A DNA stretch of 64,000 nucleotides from Methylobacterium sp. DB0501 (GTDB taxonomy: Bacteria; Pseudomonadota; Alphaproteobacteria; Rhizobiales; Beijerinckiaceae). Below, in pieces: positions 24,122-33,064 of the stretch. Where the stretch lies: assembly GCF_011043735.1 (NCBI RefSeq), contig NZ_JAAKGV010000002.1, forward strand, positions 1 through 64,000. The letters run 5' to 3'. Position 1 is the first letter of the stretch, and each line of letters starts with the position of its first letter. A program made the translations under genes and the position numbers. Under the pieces are notes generated by a model, which saw only the letters and a list, made by a program, of their open reading frames with translations, was not told the DNA's origin and did not search any database.

Positions 24122-25523
24122 TCTCGTAGACCGGCACCGGCTCGGCGATGCCGCGAAGGCTTCGCAATTCGGCCCGCGCCGCCGCCCCGGCCTCGGCGAG
24201 GTGGCGCGCGGCTTGCGCGTGATGCAGCACCGCCTCGGTGGCGAAGATGCCGCCGGAGGCCGCGAGCTGCTGGACGCGGGCCGCCACGTTCACGGTCTGC
24301 CCGAAATAATCCTGGCGGTCGTTGAGGCTCACCGCCAGGCACGGCCCCTCGTGCAACCCGATCTTGAGCACGAGGTCGTCGGCGCCGCGCTCCCGGTTCA
24401 GGTCCTGCATCGCCGCGCGCATGCGGAGCGCCGCCGCCACCGCCCGGTGCGGGGCCGGGAAGGTCGCCATCACGGCGTCGCCGATCGTCTTGACCACCGC
24501 CCCGCCCTCGGCGGCGACGATCTCGTGCAGGAGACGGAAATGCGCCCGCACCAGGTCGTAGGCGACGAGGTCGCCGACCCGGGCGTAGAGTTCGGTCGAG
24601 CCCTTCAGGTCGGTGAACAGGAAGGTCAGGCTGAGGATCTTGAGCCGCTGGTCGATGTCGAGCGTGTCGGTGCGGTAGAGATCGCGAAACGTCTGGTTGC
24701 TGAGGAGCCGCTTGGCGGTGAGGAAGGGCTGCCGCCCGCCGATCAGCGCCTCGAGGTCGGGCCCGAGGCGGAACACCGTCGCCAGCACCCGTCTGCTGCT
24801 GCGGTTGTCGAGGGAGAGCCGCAACGGCCCGGGGCGGACGGCGTGGCTGCCGGCGCTCGTCGGCGCGTCGTCGAAGACCAGGGCGAGGTCCTGGCGCTCG
24901 GGTGCAGGCTCGCCCTCGACCGTGAGGGTGTGGGCCGCATGGGTGACGGGATCGACCACGATCAGCGGCTCGGTCCCGAGCGGCAAGGCCAGGATGATAC
25001 GCTCGCCGGGCTTCAGCTCGGCCGCTTCGACGAGGACTCTCTGTGCCAGGGCGTCGAAAGCCGCGGGCTCCGGGAAGGCGACGCCGGAGCCGAAGAAGAC
25101 CTGGCGCTGGTAGTCCCATAGCCCGAGGCCGTCGGGATCGTGGGCGGCGATGCGCCGGACCCGCGGGCTCACCGTGAACGTCACCTCGATGGTGTCGTCG
25201 AGCACCGGCTGGCTGTCGAGGGCGCAGAAGGCGCAGTGATACTCCTGCCGCACGCCGCGCAGGCTCGCCGGCGCTTCGAGCACGCCGCTGCAGCTCGGGC
25301 ACAGCACGTTCCAGGCCATTTCGAGCAGGCCGAGCCGCGCACCGTGCAGGAGGGCGGCGATCACCGGCTCGTCGTCGAGCCCGGCTTGCGCCGCGAGGCG
25401 CACGGCGTTGATCCGCGCCAGGTCGGCGTCGGACCCGTCCCGCAGCAGCCGTTCCACCGCCCGGGCGGCCGCGGGCTCGGCCGTCCGGTGGAACGCGGCG
25501 AGGAGGGCGTCGCTCTCGTCCAT
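24114..25523 (-). CDS. class III adenylate/guanylate cyclase with zinc-ribbon-like insert
   Basis: This 469-residue protein has a C-terminal class III cyclase domain, with metal-binding aspartates in FTDLKGSTELYARVGD and TIGDAVMATF and the transition-state segment FGQTVNVAARVQ. The N-terminal two thirds resemble the DUF5939 type. That part carries CPSC and, 24 residues on, CAFC, a four-cysteine zinc ribbon. No membrane segment is seen, so it is probably cytoplasmic. It should make cAMP (or cGMP) in response to an unknown signal. Its last 8 bp overlap the convergent beta-helix gene. Confidence 0.9.
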   Translation of the reverse strand: MDESDALLAAFHRTAEPAAARAVERLLRDGSDADLARINAVRLAAQAGLDDEPVIAALLHGARLGLLEMAWNVLCPSCSGVLEAPASLRGVRQEYHCAFCALDSQPVLDDTIEVTFTVSPRVRRIAAHDPDGLGLWDYQRQVFFGSGVAFPEPAAFDALAQRVLVEAAELKPGERIILALPLGTEPLIVVDPVTHAAHTLTVEGEPAPERQDLALVFDDAPTSAGSHAVRPGPLRLSLDNRSSRRVLATVFRLGPDLEALIGGRQPFLTAKRLLSNQTFRDLYRTDTLDIDQRLKILSLTFLFTDLKGSTELYARVGDLVAYDLVRAHFRLLHEIVAAEGGAVVKTIGDAVMATFPAPHRAVAAALRMRAAMQDLNRERGADDLVLKIGLHEGPCLAVSLNDRQDYFGQTVNVAARVQQLAASGGIFATEAVLHHAQAARHLAEAGAAARAELRSLRGIAEPVPVYEIT

Positions 25524-25906
25524 GGCGGGAGCTTAGACCCGGGTGGGGGCTGCCGCAACGAGGCGCCCGGCGGTCCGCGGGCGCTCCGGCGTCGCGCCTG
25601 TTTGGAGAGGGGGCCGTCACCCTGACGGGGCCCAGGGTCTCCCATCGCCGTCGAGCGTCACGTCGGTCGTCGACGACGTCTCATGAAGCACCTCACGGCG
25701 AGGGACGGGTCGGAAACCGTTTCGCGAGGCTCGCAAGACGTCGTACCCATTCGAATGCTTCAATCGTGCCGGACGATGAGTCGAGCGGTTCCCGGTGATA
25801 CCGATCGATGGCCGAGGCCCGCCATGGCGCGAGAGCGGGGCCGCGGGACTGCCCGGGGAGAGGGGTCCGGCGCCTCCGGGCGATCAGGGGACGCGCCCGC
25901 ACCCGC
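25524..25906. other. intergenic, 383 bp, nothing recognised
   Basis: This is the space between the divergently placed cyclase start and the end of the GNAT gene. The sequence around 25660-25800 is less GC-rich (cgtcggtcgtcgacgacgtc, tcgaatgcttcaatcg) and may contain the cyclase promoter. I see no coding frame with family resemblance and no terminator with a T-run. Confidence 0.4.
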
Positions 25907-26371
25907 TCACGTCTGCCCGCCCAGGCGCGCCAGCCCCTCCCCATCCAGCCGGAAGAACACCTTGCCGGGCTTCGGCACCGCGCCGAGCCCCTCGTAGAAT
26001 GCCAGAAGCTCCGGCGTGCCGGCATCCGCCGTCCAGTCGACCCGCTTCAGTTCCCGCGCGACGGCCTCGGCCGCCACCGCCCGCACCAGGGCGCGGCCGT
26101 GGCCGGCGCCGCGATGCCGGGCGCCGACGAACAGCTCCTTGAGGAACAGGCCGCCGGCGAGGCCGGGGCCCGGATAGATCGCCGAGAAGGCCGCGAAGCC
26201 GGCGAGGTCCGCGCTCTCCTCGGCCACCAGGATCTCGGTGCCGGCCGGGCGCCCGGAGAGCGAGGCCTCGATGGCGTCCCGAGGCGGGCAGGGCACGGCG
26301 TAGTAGGCCTGCATCTCTTCGAAGAGCCGCGCCAGGGCCGGGTGGTCGGCCGGCGCCGCCGGCCGGATCAC
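25907..26371 (-). CDS. GNAT-family N-acetyltransferase
   Basis: This 154-residue protein has the GNAT core: FAAFSAIYPGPGLAGGLFLK, the acetyl-CoA loop VGARHRGAGHGRALVRAV, and the terminal motif GTPELLAFYEGLGAVPKPGK. The start is GTG at 26371, overlapping the stop of the E2 gene as GTGA, so the enzyme is co-translated with the acyltransferase. The acceptor (protein, metabolite or drug) is unknown. The coupling to an acyl-CoA-producing complex subunit is unusual. Confidence 0.88.
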   Translation of the reverse strand: MIRPAAPADHPALARLFEEMQAYYAVPCPPRDAIEASLSGRPAGTEILVAEESADLAGFAAFSAIYPGPGLAGGLFLKELFVGARHRGAGHGRALVRAVAAEAVARELKRVDWTADAGTPELLAFYEGLGAVPKPGKVFFRLDGEGLARLGGQT

Positions 26372-27663
26372 AGGGCGCCCCGGCGCAGGTCGCCGAGCAC
26401 CGCGGCGAGGTGGGACAGGAACCGGGCCGCCGCGGCGCCGTCCACCGCCCGGTGGTCCCAGGACAGGCTCAGGGGCAGGATCAGCCGGGGCTGGAAGGCG
26501 TTGCCGTCCCAGACCGGCTCGATGCGCGAGCGCGCCGCCCCCAGGATCGCCACCTCGGGGGCGTTGATGATCGGCGTGAAGCCGTCGCCGCCGATTCCGC
26601 CGAGCGACGAGACCGAGAAGCCGCCGCCCTGCATCGCGGCGGGCGGCAGGGTGCCGGACCGCGCCTGCTCGGCAAGCTCCCCCATCTCCTGGGCGATCTC
26701 GACGATGCCCTTGCGGTCGCAGTCGCGCACCACCGGCACCAGGAGGCCCCGCGGCGTGTCGACCGCGAAGCCGACATGGACGGAGTCCTTCAGGATCAGG
26801 GCATCGCCGTCGAGCGCGGCGTTGAAGCGCGGATAGGCCCGGAGCGCCGCGGCGGCGGCCTTGATCAGGATCGCCACCATGGTGACCTTGTGGGCCCCCG
26901 GCCGGCCGGCGCCGTTCAGGTCGCGCCGCAGGGCCTCGGTCTCGGTGACGTCGGCATGGTCGAAATTGGTAACGTGCGGGATCGTCAGCCAGTTGCGGGT
27001 GAGCGCCTGGCCGGAGATCTGCTGGATGCGCGACAGGGTCTCCCGCCGCACCGGGCCGAACTTGGCGTGATCGACCTGCGGCCAGGCCGGCAGGCCGGCG
27101 CCGATGCCGGAGGACGGTGCGGCCGGCGCGGCGGCGGGCATTGCTGCGGGAGCGGGGGAGGGGGTCGCCATCTGGCCGCGGACGAAGGCCAGCACGTCCT
27201 CGCGCAGGATCCGCCCCTGCGGGCCGGTCCCGGTGATGCCGGCGAGATCGACGCCCAGCTCGCGCGCATAGGCGCGGACCGAGGGCGTGGCATGGGCGTC
27301 GGACGAGGCGGCGGGCGCGGCGGGTGCCGTCGGGGCCGGGACCGGGGCTGCCGCCGGGGCGGCCTGCTCGGCCGGCGCTGCCTGTGCTGCTTGCGCCGCG
27401 GGGGCCGGGGCGGTGCCCTCGCCGGAGGTGTCGACCATCAGGATCGGGGTGCCCTGCGACACCCGCGTGCCCGGCGCTACCAGGATGTCGGCCACCACGC
27501 CCGCCACCGGGGAGGGAACCTCCATGGTGGCCTTGTCGGATTCGATGCTGATCAAGAGGTCGTCGACGGCGATCCGGTCTCCCGGCTTGACCAGGATCTC
27601 GACCACCGGGACGTCCTTGAAGTCGCCGATATCGGGCAGGGCGACCGGCAGGCTGGCACTCAC
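26368..27663 (-). CDS. 2-oxoacid dehydrogenase E2 (dihydrolipoamide acyltransferase)
   Basis: This 431-residue protein shows the full E2 layout: an N-terminal lipoyl domain with lysine 44 in IESDKATMEVPSPVAG, a long Ala/Pro linker, an E1/E3-binding domain (SVRAYARELGVDLAGITGTG) and the catalytic domain ending with SWDHRAVDG. It most resembles pyruvate dehydrogenase E2. The start is GTG at 27663 with ggag eight bases upstream. No E1 or E3 gene lies nearby, so it is an orphan here and may serve a complex encoded elsewhere. It is co-translated with a GNAT enzyme. Confidence 0.92.
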   Translation of the reverse strand: MSASLPVALPDIGDFKDVPVVEILVKPGDRIAVDDLLISIESDKATMEVPSPVAGVVADILVAPGTRVSQGTPILMVDTSGEGTAPAPAAQAAQAAPAEQAAPAAAPVPAPTAPAAPAASSDAHATPSVRAYARELGVDLAGITGTGPQGRILREDVLAFVRGQMATPSPAPAAMPAAAPAAPSSGIGAGLPAWPQVDHAKFGPVRRETLSRIQQISGQALTRNWLTIPHVTNFDHADVTETEALRRDLNGAGRPGAHKVTMVAILIKAAAAALRAYPRFNAALDGDALILKDSVHVGFAVDTPRGLLVPVVRDCDRKGIVEIAQEMGELAEQARSGTLPPAAMQGGGFSVSSLGGIGGDGFTPIINAPEVAILGAARSRIEPVWDGNAFQPRLILPLSLSWDHRAVDGAAAARFLSHLAAVLGDLRRGAL

Positions 27664-27803
27664 GAGACTCTCCCGAGACGTTTCTCGTTGTCCCGTCGCA
27701 CGGCCGGTGCGGAGAGCGGCGCGGCGTCCGGAGCGCCACGCCTAGCTGATTTCGCGACCGAGGGGAAACCGTCGCGCTTCCGAGGTTCGACCGGGTGTCG
27801 ACC

Positions 27804-28916
27804 CTATCGGGTCTTGCGGGTGCGCTCCGGCAAGGTCTGGCGCAGGGCCGGCGCGGCGGCGGGGCGAATCCGCGGCGAGGACGGGCCGTGGGCCGGACGG
27901 TGCTGCTCGGGGGCGGCGCTGCGCATCCCGGGCTCGCTGCCGAGGATCGAGGCGACGAGGTCGCGGGCGGTGGCGGCGTCCATGGCGCGGAACAGCTCGG
28001 TCAGGCCGAACACCGCCTCGACCGAGCGGGCGATCGAGGGATCGAGGCGCAGGAAGATGAACACCGCCTCCTCCTCGGCGAGGTCGGCGGCGCGCAAAGC
28101 CAGCGCCAGGAGGTCGCGCCGCTCCGGCTCGGTGGCGCGGAAGCTCACGCCCGGCATGCCGAGCGCCTCGCCCAACGCCGCCTCGAACCGCTCCGGCTCG
28201 CCGCGGCCGGCAAACGCGGTCAGCGCCGCGCCGGCGGCGCGCATCCCGGCCCGCGCTTGCGGCCGGAGCGCCGCCCGGGCGGCGACGCCGTCGCGGATCG
28301 CCGCCCGGCGCGTCCGGTCGGCCTGGAGGTAGAGCGGCGCGAGATCGACGGCCGGCAGGTCGTCGCGGGCGAGCAGCAGGGCGGCGAGTTCCGGCCGCCG
28401 GCGCGCCCGCTCCACCAGCCGCTCCAGGGCGGCGCCGGCGAGGGGCGCCGAGAGGTTGCGGGCGAGCGCCAGGTCGACATCCGGCTCGTCGCGCAGGCTG
28501 AGATCGTCGACCACGGCCCGGCCGAGATCGTGGCGCAGGGCGATGACCGCGTCGAGCTCCGGGCCGTTGCCGGCGGCGTCGAGCACCGGCGTCGACAGGA
28601 CCGGGCTCAGCGCCAGCACCGCGTCGCGGGCGCCGCCGCCATGGGCGGCGAGCAGCGCCAGTACGCTCTGGGGCGTGTCGGGCAGGGGCGCGAGCTTCTG
28701 GGCGACGATCTCGGCGGTCGCGTCGTCGACCGTCGGAATCAGCCCGCAGGCCAGGGCCTCGAAGGCCTTGATCGTCGCGACGTCTCGCACGGGAGCGGCG
28801 CGAAACAGGTCCGTCTGCACCCGCAGAAGGACCGGTTTCATGTCGAGACGCCGGTCTCGCGCGAGGTCGAGGAGGCCGGAGAGGTCCGGCGGAGCGTCGG
28901 CGGCGGAGCGGGCCAT
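27804..28916 (-). CDS. DUF2336 protein
   Basis: This 370-residue protein is made of many short Ala/Leu-rich helical repeats (for example LALSPVLSTPVLDAAGN and LSAPLAGAALERLVERA), characteristic of DUF2336. This alphaproteobacterial family is predicted to be cytoplasmic and is found near signalling and flagellar genes. The C-terminal tail is Pro/Arg-rich and disordered. The ATG at 28916 has no obvious ribosome-binding site. It is 140 bp upstream of the E2 gene on the same strand. Function is not established. Confidence 0.82.
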   Translation of the reverse strand: MARSAADAPPDLSGLLDLARDRRLDMKPVLLRVQTDLFRAAPVRDVATIKAFEALACGLIPTVDDATAEIVAQKLAPLPDTPQSVLALLAAHGGGARDAVLALSPVLSTPVLDAAGNGPELDAVIALRHDLGRAVVDDLSLRDEPDVDLALARNLSAPLAGAALERLVERARRRPELAALLLARDDLPAVDLAPLYLQADRTRRAAIRDGVAARAALRPQARAGMRAAGAALTAFAGRGEPERFEAALGEALGMPGVSFRATEPERRDLLALALRAADLAEEEAVFIFLRLDPSIARSVEAVFGLTELFRAMDAATARDLVASILGSEPGMRSAAPEQHRPAHGPSSPRIRPAAAPALRQTLPERTRKTR

Positions 28917-29204
28917 GGGCGATCGGGTACGCAGGACGAGAAACCGACCCCGAGAATGCGAGGGTCTGCGTAAAGCGACGCTTAAGGCTGCCGGGACCGG
29001 CCCGTCCCGAGCCTGGGGACAGCGGGGATGACGCCCCGGCCCGGTCACCGATGGTTTACGCCGCCGGCCGGCGGGCTCCTCGGCGGCCCTCTCCCTGGCG
29101 TGCCTTGGAAACAGTCCGTTAACCATGTGCGTGGTTTCGTCCCGCAAGCGAGGCCGTGCGAGGCGGCGGTCCCGGAGGGACGTGACGGAGGCGGGAGAGC
29201 ACAC

Positions 29205-29471
29205 ATGGTCGGCCCACAGCGACGTCCCTCGGCGGACATCATCCCGTTCCGGGCGGCGCGCCGGCCCCGGGCCGGACACGTCCCGGCCATGTCCCAGGAA
29301 GCCGATCCTCAGGGGGCCGATCCTCACGGGACCGATGCCCGAGGGACGGATCCTCACCCGGCGGACGCGGTCCGCGGCACGATTCTGCTGTTCACGGGAG
29401 TGCGCTATGAGAGGCTGCCCGACCCCGCCGAGCCCGGCCTGCCCGCGCCGGAGCGGCGCTGCCGGGGCTGA
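29205..29471 (+). CDS. small protein with FTGVRYER motif
   Basis: This 88-residue protein has a good ggag ribosome-binding site before the ATG at 29205. The N-terminal ADIIPFRAARRPR and the C-terminal ILLFTGVRYERLPD are blocks I recall from short Rhizobiales hypothetical proteins. Between them is a degenerate 5-residue repeat (ADPQG, ADPHG, TDARG, TDPHP) encoded by near-tandem 15-bp units. It ends four bases before the next gene. No function is known. Confidence 0.65.
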   Translation: MVGPQRRPSADIIPFRAARRPRAGHVPAMSQEADPQGADPHGTDARGTDPHPADAVRGTILLFTGVRYERLPDPAEPGLPAPERRCRG

Positions 29472-29475
29472 GCGC

Positions 29476-30282
29476 GTGCGCTCTCGGTTGCCGTCGACGC
29501 GCTCCGCCCCGTTGCCGGCCCCGGGCCGCGCCCTGCTGCTCGCCCTGCCGCTGGTGGGGGCCTGCGCCCAGCAGGGCGATTTCGGCCGTCCGGCCCCCAC
29601 CGCCTGGAACAGCATGGTCGACGCCGCCGGCACGCTGACCGCGCACGAGCGGGGCGAGGCGGCGTCGCCGTTTCCGTTCACGGAGGACGAGCGCGCCTTG
29701 CGCGACCGCGCCTGGCGCTTCCTGATGCCGGCGCGCGAGCGCAGCCTCTTCGAGGCGGCCCTCGACAACCTCACCCGCGCCCGGGTGCTGCCGGTCGGCT
29801 GGCGCCTCTCCGACCCCTCCGCCTATTTCGAGGCGATCACCGCCGGGCCGTTCCGCTCCCCCGTCTCGCGCTACCGGCGCCTCTCCGACGACCTGGTGGC
29901 GGACGGACGCCTGATCCCGGCCTTCGCCGAGACCGCCTCCCGGGTGGTGCGGGCCGATCTGACGCGGCTGCAGAGCCTGCCCTTCATCACCACCCTGGAC
30001 GACCGCGACGTGCGCAGCGCCGCGATGCGGGTGGCCGAGAACCGCTGCCTCATCGCCTGGGTGCGGCTGGAGACCGGGGCGCGCTCCGCCTCCTACCGCT
30101 ACGCCCTGGAGCACCTGCTGGTGGCCGCGCCCGAGGAGGAGGCGGTGGCCGCCGAGCGGGCGCTGGCCTTCCTCGACTCGCGCCGCACCCTCCTCGACCC
30201 GCTGCTGCCGGCCGACGCCGAAATCCGCTGCGGCCTCGTCCCGCCGGGGCCCGGCGAGGTCGTGCTGGTGCGCAAGGGGTAA
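29476..30282 (+). CDS. lipoprotein of unknown function
   Basis: This 268-residue protein has a lipoprotein signal ending in the lipobox LVGAC (ALLLALPLVGACAQQGDFG), so it should be anchored in the cell envelope. The mature part is rich in charged helices (ERALRDRAWRFLMPARERSL, RVVRADLTRLQSLPFITTLD). The start is GTG at 29476; an in-frame ATG at 29407 would lengthen the signal region unnaturally. It follows the small FTGVRYER gene at four bases and may be co-transcribed with it. I recognise no domain. Confidence 0.82.
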   Translation: MRSRLPSTRSAPLPAPGRALLLALPLVGACAQQGDFGRPAPTAWNSMVDAAGTLTAHERGEAASPFPFTEDERALRDRAWRFLMPARERSLFEAALDNLTRARVLPVGWRLSDPSAYFEAITAGPFRSPVSRYRRLSDDLVADGRLIPAFAETASRVVRADLTRLQSLPFITTLDDRDVRSAAMRVAENRCLIAWVRLETGARSASYRYALEHLLVAAPEEEAVAAERALAFLDSRRTLLDPLLPADAEIRCGLVPPGPGEVVLVRKG

Positions 30283-30289
30283 CACCGTT

Positions 30290-30319
30290 GCGCCTTCGAA
30301 CAGATTTGTTCGAAGGCGC
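30290..30319. terminator. 13-bp perfect stem-loop between convergent genes
   Basis: gcgccttcgaaca (30290-30302) pairs exactly with tgttcgaaggcgc (30307-30319) around a gatt loop, seven bases behind the lipoprotein stop codon. The opposite gene also ends toward it. No T-run is present on either side, so it would be an unusual bidirectional terminator or an mRNA 3' protection hairpin. Confidence 0.6.
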
Positions 30320-30416
30320 GAGGCGGGCCCGGCCGGCCGTCGGCGCCGATGCGCCGGACGCTTCCGCATCGACGTGCCGATGGCGACAGCGCGAGGGAGC
30401 ACATCGACGGTCGGGC

Positions 30417-30998
30417 CTACTCGTCCGGACCGTCGATGGTGCAGGAGACCGAGCGGGCGGCCTCATTGGCCTGGGCCTGCTGGCTCGGCAGGGCGGCGAG
30501 CACCCGCACGCTGACGAAGCCCTCGCGGCTCGGCGCGATGATGCGCACGTCGCGGTTGCGCTCGTCCTCGTCGGCGGTGGCGAGCGCCTCGTCGAACTGG
30601 CGCTTCGTCATGATCACGAGCTCGACCGTGCCGCGCAGGGCAGCCTGGTCGGTGATGGCGTAGTAGGCTCCGTTGCGCCCGTGGAGCGCGATCGTCTCGA
30701 GCAGCGGGCCTGTCTCGGCGGTGATCCGCACCGGGCCGTCGTCGAGGTCGTAGGCGCAGATGCCGACCGCCACCGCCGGATCCTGCCGCGGCAGCCAGCC
30801 CTCCGCCGCCTCCGCAGGGCCGCCGGTCTCGGCGGCGTGGACCAGCACCGAGGTGTCGTTGGCCAGCGTCGTGCGCGAGCGGGCGAAGGCATCGCCGGTG
30901 GAGAGGTAGGGGATCGCCAGCACCGTCGCGACGTGGACGAGCCCGGCCAGGACGAGGCCGCACAGGGTGGCGAGGACGAAGCGGCCGAGCGGCGTCAC
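30417..30998 (-). CDS. DUF1254-type membrane-anchored protein
   Basis: This 193-residue protein has an N-terminal membrane segment (FVLATLCGLVLAGLVHVATV) and a periplasmic remainder with GICAYDLDDGPVRI and YYAITDQAALRGTVEL, matching the short DUF1254 proteins of Rhizobiales. The start is GTG at 30998, overlapping the upstream stop (GTGA), with gagg seven bases before it. It is paired with a DUF1214 gene, the usual partner. Function is unknown. Confidence 0.78.
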   Translation of the reverse strand: MTPLGRFVLATLCGLVLAGLVHVATVLAIPYLSTGDAFARSRTTLANDTSVLVHAAETGGPAEAAEGWLPRQDPAVAVGICAYDLDDGPVRITAETGPLLETIALHGRNGAYYAITDQAALRGTVELVIMTKRQFDEALATADEDERNRDVRIIAPSREGFVSVRVLAALPSQQAQANEAARSVSCTIDGPDE

Positions 30999-31699
30999 GG
31001 GCAAACCTCACGGGTGATCGAGGGCACGCCCTCGCGCTCGAGCACGCCGGTGCTCGCCGCCACCGGCGTGTCGTAGAGGCGCAGCACCAGCCGGATCGAG
31101 CCCTCGCCCGCCGGCATCGGCAGCCAGTTGCCGGGCTGAACGTCCGGGCTCAGGGCCACGGCGAAGCGGCCGTCGCGGTCGCGCAGCACCTCCGTCGAGG
31201 TGAACCCGGTCCGCGGCGGCGGCGGGGCGGTGCCGGCCTGCGGCTCGGCCGGCGCTGCGTGGCGGCCGCGCTCCACCGTCAGGGTCCAGGCCCGGGCCGG
31301 CGGCGTGGCGCCGGCGATGCGGTAGCGGCAGGACGGATCGAGCCGTCGCCCGTCATCGTCGGTGAGGGCGGTGAGGAGCAGGCCCTCGCCGAGCGCCAGC
31401 GGCACCTCGCCGGTGCGGGCATGGATCGCCCGCACGTAGGGGTCGGCGTCGCGCGCGCCGATCTTCGGCCAGGCCGTCCAGGCGTTGAGGACGACGCCCC
31501 CGAACGGGTAGCGCCCCCGCGTCGCCCAATTGGCGCTGGCGAGCCCCAGGACCGCGCCCAGCCCCAGGGCGTAGACCACCAGCCCGACGGTGCCGACCCG
31601 GCGCAGGCGGAGCGCCCCCCGCAGGAGCCGGGGGCGGAGGCGAAGGCCGGGGGACGGGGCGCGCCCGGAGGCCGGAAGGGCGGCTTTCTCGATCAGCAT
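30995..31699 (-). CDS. DUF1214 protein
   Basis: This 234-residue protein has an Arg-rich cytoplasmic start, one membrane helix (TVGLVVYALGLGAVLGLAS) and a periplasmic DUF1214 domain (YPFGGVVLNAWTAWPKIG, LSPDVQPGNWLPMPAGEGSI, LVLRLYDTPV). It is first of a two-gene unit and co-translated with the DUF1254-type protein. Such pairs are widespread in Rhizobiales; no biochemical role is established. Confidence 0.85.
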   Translation of the reverse strand: MLIEKAALPASGRAPSPGLRLRPRLLRGALRLRRVGTVGLVVYALGLGAVLGLASANWATRGRYPFGGVVLNAWTAWPKIGARDADPYVRAIHARTGEVPLALGEGLLLTALTDDDGRRLDPSCRYRIAGATPPARAWTLTVERGRHAAPAEPQAGTAPPPPRTGFTSTEVLRDRDGRFAVALSPDVQPGNWLPMPAGEGSIRLVLRLYDTPVAASTGVLEREGVPSITREVCP

Positions 31700-31840
31700 C
31701 GTGGGCCCGTGTCTAGCTCAGGTCGGGCCGGGGCCGAACGGGTTTTTTGCGCGCGGCGATCGACCGGCCGGAGCGCGGCCCCCCGACGAAGGCCCCGGCC
31801 CCACCGACCCCGGCCACGGGGCGCGGGATCGATTCGCGCC

Positions 31841-32827
31841 TCACATGATCTTGTCGTGCCGGGAGCCCCATTGCTCGACCAACTGCTTGACGGCGGCGCT
31901 CGCGTCGATCAGCCGGCCGTGCTGCTCGGCCAGGTCCGTCAGGTAGCCCATCAGGCTCCGCACGGCGATCATGTCGTCGTCGATGCGCGGCGTGTATTTG
32001 AGATCGCCGCCATGATAGCGCATCTGGTCCTCGACGAGGTCCGGATGCTCGTTCTTGTGGGTCATGAACCATTCGCTCTTGAGGAGCGCGTCCGGATTGT
32101 CCTTCAGGATGTGGAACGGCCCGCGATAGTGGGAACTCGCCCCGGCCTTGACGGCGACCTCGCCGGCGGCCAGCACCTTCGCCCAGCCCCGCACGAACTT
32201 CACGATCAGCTGGAACGGCGAGCGCTCGGAAAAATGCGCCAGCCAGAGATTGGGCTCGGTGATCTGCTCGCGGACCTCGGACCCGCGACAGAAGACGTAA
32301 TGCGATCCGTTGTCGATGAGGACATCGTCGTGCCTGATCTTCGCGCTGACGATCACCTTGCAGGTATCGCTCGGCGCGTGGCGCCGGATCATTCGCCGGG
32401 GGACGATGATCTCGTTCTTGTTGTCCTGCCGGGTGTATTGATAGTTCACCATTGGTGCCTTGACGCAATGAACCATGCGGTCGCTCTGCGCCAGGGCATC
32501 GAAATATTGGTGAAACGACATCCCGAGATGCCGGTCGTCGAGGAACTCGTCGGCATCCAGGAAGACGACCCAGTCCGCCTGGTGGCTGTCGACGGCTTCC
32601 TTGTACAGGAACGTGTTGAATTCACGCTCGTTGTAGTGCACGGACTTGTTCTGGAAAACGGTGATCGGCAATCCTTCGTTCTGCAGCGATCGCAGGATAT
32701 CGAGCGTCCCGTCGTTGCTGCCGTTATCCATGAAGATGTGATGGCCGGCAAACAGGGCCGTGTGCCGCGTGAACGCCTCGACGATGTCCGCCTCGTCGAG
32801 AATGCGGGTGACCGCCACGAACTTCAT
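31841..32827 (-). CDS. glycosyltransferase family 2-like protein
   Basis: This 328-residue cytoplasmic enzyme has the GT-A start KFVAVTRILDEADIVEAF, the nucleotide-binding block MDNGSNDGTLDILR, and the metal-binding DxD motif in WVVFLDADEFLDD. The start at 32827 is preceded by aaagga. The gene is visibly less GC-rich than its neighbours, with many A/T third positions, suggesting acquisition by transfer. A methyltransferase gene on the same strand lies 565 bp upstream, across dispersed repeats. The donor and acceptor are unknown; polysaccharide or protein glycosylation is plausible. Confidence 0.87.
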   Translation of the reverse strand: MKFVAVTRILDEADIVEAFTRHTALFAGHHIFMDNGSNDGTLDILRSLQNEGLPITVFQNKSVHYNEREFNTFLYKEAVDSHQADWVVFLDADEFLDDRHLGMSFHQYFDALAQSDRMVHCVKAPMVNYQYTRQDNKNEIIVPRRMIRRHAPSDTCKVIVSAKIRHDDVLIDNGSHYVFCRGSEVREQITEPNLWLAHFSERSPFQLIVKFVRGWAKVLAAGEVAVKAGASSHYRGPFHILKDNPDALLKSEWFMTHKNEHPDLVEDQMRYHGGDLKYTPRIDDDMIAVRSLMGYLTDLAEQHGRLIDASAAVKQLVEQWGSRHDKIM

Positions 32828-33064
32828 GGGCTTTCCTTTCGTGCGGTTCTGGAATGCATTCCGGAATGCGGCAGTCAGCATCATGTCGCAGTCAGGCCGA
32901 TCTGTGTGGGTGCGCCCTGTGCCGGCCGGAACCCCCGGCACAGATCGCGCTCACGCGGACCACGCGCCGACGCGACGCACGAGGCCGGGGCGCGGCACCG
33001 GGTTGCGCACCCTGATCCCGTTTCCGGACGATGACTTCCGGAAAGGGTATCGCCAGCCCGCGCG

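Noticed and set aside
29028..29204. Upstream extension of the FTGVRYER small gene to 29028
   Set aside because: The extra codons lack a ribosome-binding site and a conserved pattern, whereas the ATG at 29205 has a clear ggag site and starts the conserved block.
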